Assembly: GCA_009780445.1 (NCBI GenBank)
Contig: WRAA01000044.1
Coordinates: 1 to 11,423, forward strand
DNA length: 11,423 nt
From: Defluviitaleaceae bacterium
Lineage (GTDB): Bacteria > Bacillota > Clostridia > Lachnospirales > WRAA01
Direction: 5' to 3'
Made by a program: the position numbers and the translations under genes. Positions within the stretch are counted from its first letter, which is position 1, and each line of letters begins with the position of its first letter. Positions 8,570-11,423 of this stretch are shown here, piece by piece. Under the pieces are notes generated by a model. It searched no databases and was not told where the DNA came from. It was given only the letters and a program-made list of their open reading frames with translations.

Positions 8570-9778
8570 TTATGTACGTCGTTTGTCGTAGTAAGTTGCA
8601 AGCCAGGCCGAGAACAGCGCCGTAGCCGGGATGGCAAAAATCATGCCCATTGTGGCGGAGACGCTCTGGATGATCTCGACGGCCACGAAGTCCAGCCCCA
8701 TCACGCGCAGGGGCGTGAAGCCGAACAGCACCACGAGTATTACTGTGGGGAGAGAAGCCCCTGTGAAAGCCAGTATCAAGGTGTTGGAATTCGCGCCCAT
8801 GATATCGCCGCCGATGGTCATGCCGCTCTTGTAGAGCCGCCTTGCGCTGATGCCCGGGCTTTGCTCCTTTATCTCGAACACTGCTGACGAAATTGACATG
8901 GCCGCGTCCACCACCACACCCGAAGCCGCAATGATCACGCCGGCGAAGAACATTTCGGGTATACGCAGAAAGACGTCGGGCGGAGAGTGGTACAGCATCT
9001 GCCGCGCATCTTCCAGATGCAGGCCGGACACATTGCCCAGCTGACCCAGCAACACGCTCAACAGGCCGGCAAACACCAGCCCGATCCACGTCCCCGCGAC
9101 TGCCGCGAGGCTCTGGCGGCTTACCCCGCTTACCATAAACAGGGTGTACGCCGTGGTCAGCACCGCCGTGATCAGGGAGAACACAACAGGGCTGTGCCCG
9201 CGCACTATGAACGAGACCATGAAGAACAGCACCGTAATCAAGGTGAAGCCCAGCGCGATCGCCGCGAAGAAACCCTTGGCGCGCCCCATTATCAACATAC
9301 TGACAAGCAACAGCCCGACAGCACCCAGCAGCACAGGCCCGCGCGAAGGACCGTAGACGCTCATGTGGTAGTCGCTCAGGTAGTCCACATCGGGCAGAAT
9401 CGAGACCAGGACTTCCATGCCGTCGCGAACGTGCAGGTTCTCGAAGCGTGTTATGTTATGTATGATCTCTATCTGTTCACCGGCGAACCTTCCGGAGCCG
9501 ATCTCCAGCAGAACCCGCTGAGTGCCTACGTATACCGTAGGCATGTACAGGTCAGCCCGAAGATTGGTGTCCGGCACCGATACAACACGCGCCCGCTCTA
9601 CGTCAAAGTGAGACGCAAGGCCGACTGAGGCCAGATCCGACATGTAGATTACAACTGCGCAGAACAAACATCCGGCCAGGGTCAGCCACAGGCGACCCGA
9701 ACGCAGCAGGCCTTTATAACTTAGGGAACTTGGGGAGTTTGCCACTTGTTGCTTATTGCCGGATCGTTTGTTTGCCAT
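8570..9778 (-). CDS. YibE/F family membrane protein (first of the pair)
   Basis: A 402-residue membrane protein starting MANKRSGNKQ. One membrane segment (about 30-50), a soluble extracytoplasmic region (about 51-146), then about seven segments (148-164, 168-193, 197-217, 223-246, 275-300, 333-352, 366-396). Signature stretches are GVVVDAAMSISS (287-298) and SGMTIGGDIMGANSNTLILA (318-337), with IPAT (383-386) near the end. The frame is open from a TTG at 9796, but I chose the ATG at 9778: GGGGAAGG lies just upstream of it, and the TTG falls next to the promoter -10 box, before the expected transcript start. It is the promoter-proximal gene of the YibE/F operon. The two proteins are diverged paralogues that may form a heteromeric complex; the family function is unknown. 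Confidence 0.9.
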   Translation of the reverse strand: MANKRSGNKQQVANSPSSLSYKGLLRSGRLWLTLAGCLFCAVVIYMSDLASVGLASHFDVERARVVSVPDTNLRADLYMPTVYVGTQRVLLEIGSGRFAGEQIEIIHNITRFENLHVRDGMEVLVSILPDVDYLSDYHMSVYGPSRGPVLLGAVGLLLVSMLIMGRAKGFFAAIALGFTLITVLFFMVSFIVRGHSPVVFSLITAVLTTAYTLFMVSGVSRQSLAAVAGTWIGLVFAGLLSVLLGQLGNVSGLHLEDARQMLYHSPPDVFLRIPEMFFAGVIIAASGVVVDAAMSISSAVFEIKEQSPGISARRLYKSGMTIGGDIMGANSNTLILAFTGASLPTVILVVLFGFTPLRVMGLDFVAVEIIQSVSATMGMIFAIPATALFSAWLATYYDKRRT

Positions 9779-9796
9779 ACAACCTTCCCCACTCAA

Positions 9797-9826
9797 ATTA
9801 TATCATAATCAGGAACCGTTAGTCAA
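9797..9826 (-). promoter_or_regulatory. Sigma-A-type promoter of the YibE/F operon
   Basis: Minus strand: -35 TTGACT (9826-9821), an 18-base spacer, and -10 TATAAT (9802-9797) preceded by TG-A, i.e. an extended -10. The transcript would start near 9790, giving a leader of only about a dozen bases that holds the GGGGAAGG ribosome binding site. This is the clearest promoter in the window. Confidence 0.85.
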
Positions 9827-9847
9827 TTCATTATCTGTAAACATTTC

Positions 9848-9861
9848 GAAACACGTGTTCC
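9848..9861. promoter_or_regulatory. LexA-box-like dyad upstream of the YibE/F promoter
   Basis: GAAACACGTGTTCC contains the perfect ten-base palindrome AACACGTGTT (9850-9859). It fits 12 of 14 positions of the Gram-positive LexA box as I remember it (CGAAC-RNRY-GTTYC). It lies about 20 bases upstream of the -35 box of the YibE/F promoter and 52 bases past the stop of the LexA-like gene, whose DNA-binding domain is of the matching type. Binding is inferred, not shown. Confidence 0.45.
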
Positions 9862-9890
9862 TTGTCGCCGGAGGCTCTTGACAGTTTTGC

Positions 9891-9908
9891 CGATGTAATG
9901 TAACATCG
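9891..9908. repeat. Short dyad CGATGT-N6-ACATCG after the LexA-like gene
   Basis: A perfect six-base inverted repeat with a six-base spacer, beginning five bases past the stop codon of the LexA-like gene. On the minus strand it overlaps a short direct repeat (TGTTACGA TGTTACAT). No T-tract follows, so it is a poor terminator; it could be an operator half-way between the repressor gene and the YibE/F promoter. The role is unknown. Confidence 0.35.
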
Positions 9909-9913
9909 TAACA

Positions 9914-10390
9914 TCACGTGTCGAACTTGCGGCGCATCTCCACGGCTATGCCCAGCACTTCGTCGTTCTTGAAGTCTACTTGGTCGTGCGGCCGAAGGGT
10001 CATTCCGCCGTGTTCCCACAGCACAACAAGCCGGCCTTTGTCCGCGCCGCGCTTGCATGTTACGATATCCCCCGGCAACAGGCCGAGGTGCCGCAGATTA
10101 TCATGCTGTACGCGGTAGACAAACCTGCCCGGCGTGTCGGGCGGCCTTTGCGGCGCGGGGGCGGCGGGCGGCGGCCTGTCTACAAGCTCGAAGGTGCGGT
10201 TCTTCGTGGGATACTTGCGGATGTAGCCCTTTTTTTCAAGCACCGTAAGGTGGCTGTGAACCGTGGCCGTGGAGCGCAGACCCAGAGCGTCGCAGATGTC
10301 CTTGATGCTTGGCGGGTAGCCGTTCCTGCGCACTTCGCCCAGCAAGTAGTCGTACACGGCCTGCTGCTTCTTCGTCAGAGATTCCTGCAT
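9914..10390 (-). CDS. LexA-like transcriptional repressor lacking the autocleavage machinery
   Basis: A 158-residue protein; ordinary LexA is about 200-210. Residues 1-70 are a canonical LexA winged helix-turn-helix: NGYPPSIKDICDALGL, then STATVHSHLTVLEKKGYIRK, then PTKNRTFEL. A Pro/Ala-rich linker (72-88) replaces the region holding the Ala-Gly cleavage site. The C-terminal half (about 89-158) still resembles the LexA/S24 dimerisation domain (LGLLPGDIV at 102-110, a VLGIAV segment at 145-150), but the GDSM active-site motif reads HDNL (96-99), so the Ser is Asn98. The catalytic Lys is also missing: ATVKRF corresponds to GMTLRP (129-134). It should therefore bind DNA as a dimer without SOS self-cleavage, perhaps answering to a ligand or other signal. 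Start: ATG with AAGGAG seven bases upstream, itself lying in the palindromic element next door. Confidence 0.88.
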   Translation of the reverse strand: MQESLTKKQQAVYDYLLGEVRRNGYPPSIKDICDALGLRSTATVHSHLTVLEKKGYIRKYPTKNRTFELVDRPPPAAPAPQRPPDTPGRFVYRVQHDNLRHLGLLPGDIVTCKRGADKGRLVVLWEHGGMTLRPHDQVDFKNDEVLGIAVEMRRKFDT

Positions 10391-10393
10391 ATG

Positions 10394-10557
10394 TATACTC
10401 CTTAACGGGTGAAATGCTCACCGGTTGCGGTCTTTTTTGACGCAAAACGTCGTCACTCCTAACTTGCGTACTCTGTGGGTACGCGGCACTCGTCGTTCCC
10501 GGCCTTGCGCCAAAAATCCGCGCAAGCCGGTGAGCATTTCACCCGTAAAGGAGTATA
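10394..10557. mobile_element. 164-bp MITE-like palindromic element with 31-bp terminal inverted repeats
   Basis: The left arm 10394-10424 (TATACTCCTTAACGGG and on) and right arm 10527-10557 match as inverted repeats at 30 of 31 positions. Pairing continues inward (TTGCGTCAAAAA against TTGCGCCAAAAA) to a central hairpin GCGTAC-N7-GTACGC (10466-10484) placed exactly at the midpoint, so the whole stretch can fold as one long imperfect hairpin. Each arm also holds a small nested hairpin, GGTGA-N5-TCACC (10408-10422 and 10529-10543). The ends read TATACTCC and GGAGTATA, compatible with a TA target duplication as for IS630/mariner-type MITEs. It carries no coding sequence. It fills the space between the HxlR stop codon and a point three bases before the LexA-like ATG. 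Other readings are a structured RNA leader, a bidirectional terminator, or a REP-like sequence. Confidence 0.6.
10398..10403 (-). promoter_or_regulatory. Ribosome binding site of the LexA-like gene, inside the palindromic element
   Basis: AAGGAG on the minus strand, seven bases before the ATG at 10390. It belongs to the terminal inverted repeat of the element; the mirror copy at the other end (plus strand, 10548-10553) points outward toward the 3' end of the HxlR gene, antisense to it. Confidence 0.75.
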
Positions 10558-10938
10558 TCAACCCTTGTACTTATGTCCCCAGATCCACATTTCCTTGAAA
10601 ATGGCGATCATGTCCTCGCCCTTGTGGCTTAGGCTGTATTCAACCCTTGGCGGGATCTGCCGGTATTCCGTTCGCACGACTATGCCGTCGCGCTCCAGCT
10701 CCTTCAGCTGCGCGCTCAGCATCTTGTGGGTTATAGGGTTTAGGGCGCGTTGCAATTCGCTGTAGCGCATCAGCTCGCTGTTCGCCAGAGTGTAGACTAT
10801 CTTCAGCTTCCACTTGCCCTCTATCTGCGACAGCGTATAATCAAACGGATCGCGCTTTCCGGGCAGTACATAACCCTTGGGAGCCAGGGAATCGTCCACC
10901 CGTATGCTCTCAAAGCCATTGACATAAGTTCTGACCAC
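10558..10938 (-). CDS. HxlR-family (DUF24) winged-helix regulator
   Basis: A 126-residue protein from the GTG at 10938. The HxlR domain spans about 31-122: FDYTLSQIEGKWKLKIVYTL, RYSELQRAL, ITHKMLSAQLKELERDGIV, then the wing IPPRVEYSLSHKGEDM and a final FKEMWIWG helix. The frame is open up to an ATG at 10986, but that ATG lies inside the -10 box of the likely promoter, so it would not be transcribed; the GTG has a good Shine-Dalgarno (GGGAGAG) seven bases upstream. The conserved N-terminal Cys that many family members use as a thiol sensor is replaced (RDPF at 29-32 where CP-type residues are usual), and the protein has no Cys at all. It probably represses itself and the divergent nitroreductase. 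The stop codon abuts the palindromic element. Confidence 0.88.
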   Translation of the reverse strand: MVRTYVNGFESIRVDDSLAPKGYVLPGKRDPFDYTLSQIEGKWKLKIVYTLANSELMRYSELQRALNPITHKMLSAQLKELERDGIVVRTEYRQIPPRVEYSLSHKGEDMIAIFKEMWIWGHKYKG

Positions 10939-10945
10939 GTTCACT

Positions 10946-10952
10946 CTCTCCC
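10946..10952 (-). promoter_or_regulatory. Ribosome binding site deciding the HxlR start
   Basis: GGGAGAG on the minus strand, seven bases before the GTG at 10938. The rival ATG at 10986 has only a weak GAGG and overlaps the promoter, so this site decides the start. An eight-base palindrome TACCGGTA (10954-10961) lies just upstream in the leader. Confidence 0.6.
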
Positions 10953-10976
10953 ATACCGGTACTCTCAAAAGTATAT

Positions 10977-10991
10977 GTACACCCATTGTAC
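10977..10991. promoter_or_regulatory. Operator dyad GTACA-N5-TGTAC in the HxlR/nitroreductase intergenic region
   Basis: A perfect five-base inverted repeat with spacer CCCAT. It covers the -10 box of the HxlR promoter, so a bound dimer would block it. HxlR/DUF24 proteins are known to bind short dyads between themselves and a divergent oxidoreductase gene; assignment of this dyad to this protein is inferred. Confidence 0.55.
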
Positions 10992-11013
10992 CTCACGCGC
11001 AGACAAAAATCAA
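10985..11013 (-). promoter_or_regulatory. Promoter of the HxlR-family regulator gene
   Basis: Minus strand: -35 TTGATT (11013-11008), a 17-base spacer, -10 TACAAT (10990-10985). Expected transcript start near 10978, giving a leader of about 40 bases before the GTG. I could not find an equally good promoter for the divergent nitroreductase. Confidence 0.65.
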
Positions 11014-11027
11014 CTAAATAATGCAAT

Positions 11028-11035
11028 GGAAAGGA
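11028..11035 (+). promoter_or_regulatory. Ribosome binding site of the nitroreductase gene
   Basis: GGAAAGGA ends eight bases before the ATG at 11044 and supports that start. Confidence 0.65.
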
Positions 11036-11043
11036 TTACCACG

Positions 11044-11423
11044 ATGGAGAATCAAGTACTGCACACCATCAAAACGCGCAGATCCATCCGCGCCTACAAG
11101 GACGACGCCCTCACGAAGGATCAGCTGGACACCCTGCTGCACGCCGCCCTGCACGCCCCAAGCTCCTTAAACCGGAGGACATGGCACCTTAATGTTGTCA
11201 CAGACAGGCAGATCCTCCAACAGCTTGATGCGGATCTCGTGGAGCTTCTGCTGCGCCTGGGCATACCCGCGCTTACGGAGCGCGTCCGCTCCCGCGGCAA
11301 CACCATGATCTACAACGCCCCCGCCCTGATAGTGATAACCGCCAAAGATACCCACGGCTACGAGGACAAGGACGGCGGCGTTATGGCGCAGACCATCGCC
11401 CTGGCCGCAAAATCCATGGGGAT
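11044..11423 (+). CDS. Nitroreductase-family flavoprotein (partial, runs off the right edge)
   Basis: The first 126 residues of an FMN-dependent NAD(P)H oxidoreductase. TRRSIRAYKD (11-20) is the conserved N-terminal motif whose Arg residues contact the FMN phosphate. It is followed by LDTLLHAALHAPSSLNRRTW (28-47), the family's APS-x2-N-x2-TW/PW segment, then VVTD (51-54). A YNAPALIVITA strand (90-100) and GGVMAQTIALAAKSMG (111-126) match the region before the flavin-binding C-terminal half, which is outside the window. No frameshift is visible. Divergent pairing with an HxlR regulator suggests induction by electrophiles, quinones, nitroaromatics or similar stress, but the substrate cannot be told from this fragment. 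Confidence 0.9.
   Translation, partial: MENQVLHTIKTRRSIRAYKDDALTKDQLDTLLHAALHAPSSLNRRTWHLNVVTDRQILQQLDADLVELLLRLGIPALTERVRSRGNTMIYNAPALIVITAKDTHGYEDKDGGVMAQTIALAAKSMG

Noticed and set aside
9779..9796. Upstream TTG start adding six residues to the first YibE/F protein
   Set aside because: It would begin with residues encoded by the Shine-Dalgarno itself and lies before the expected transcript start of the extended -10 promoter.
9914..10390. Genuine SOS repressor LexA
   Set aside because: Cleavage site, catalytic Ser and catalytic Lys are all absent and the protein is too short.
10394..10557. Invertible promoter (inverton) flanked by inverted repeats
   Set aside because: The repeats would suit it, but I see no promoter in the interior on either strand, the palindrome runs through to the centre so that inversion would change little, and no recombinase gene is in the window.
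10919..10924. TTGACA on the plus strand as -35 of the nitroreductase promoter
   Set aside because: It lies inside the HxlR coding region and no -10-like sequence follows at 16-18 bases.

Overview
The window (11,423 bases, roughly 55-58% GC by eye) most likely comes from a Gram-positive bacterium of the Clostridia type. The signs are strong Shine-Dalgarno sequences (GGGGAG, AAGGAG), sigma-A style promoters, a LexA-like protein whose helix-turn-helix is of the Bacillus/Clostridium kind, a YibE/F gene pair, and a giant secreted protein with Gram-positive surface modules. The species cannot be named from what is here.

Layout. Almost everything is on the minus strand. Reading in the direction of transcription, from high to low coordinates: a short HxlR-family regulator (10938-10558), a 164-bp perfectly centred palindromic element (10557-10394), a LexA-like repressor (10390-9914), a promoter and two small dyads (9908-9797), two paralogous YibE/F membrane proteins (9778-8570 and 8554-7403), a 100-base gap with a hairpin, and one enormous open frame from 7302 to the left edge (at least 2434 codons, no stop seen). 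The only plus-strand gene is an incomplete nitroreductase (11044 to the right edge), divergent from the HxlR gene. Long plus-strand open frames between 43 and 7263 are shadows of the giant gene.

The giant gene encodes a secreted, multi-domain surface protein. In order it has a signal peptide, a purple-acid-phosphatase-type N-terminal domain with a calcineurin-like phosphoesterase, an unassigned stretch, a divergent beta-rich module, a complete two-domain 5'-nucleotidase/cyclic-nucleotide phosphodiesterase, a bacterial-repeat domain, two tandem copies of the beta-rich module, an OB-fold-like domain, an acidic Pro/Glu/Asp/Ser linker and an InlB-type repeat. The C-terminal anchor lies outside the window. 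Its likely job is breakdown of extracellular phosphoesters or nucleotides.

The regulators are unusual. The LexA-like protein keeps a normal DNA-binding domain but has lost the cleavage site and the Ser/Lys catalytic pair, so it should not be an SOS-cleavable repressor. A LexA-box-like dyad lies just upstream of the YibE/F promoter, which suggests that this repressor controls the YibE/F genes. Its own ribosome binding site lies inside the terminal repeat of the palindromic element. The HxlR gene and the nitroreductase form a typical divergent regulator-target pair; a 15-base dyad covers the -10 box of the HxlR promoter.
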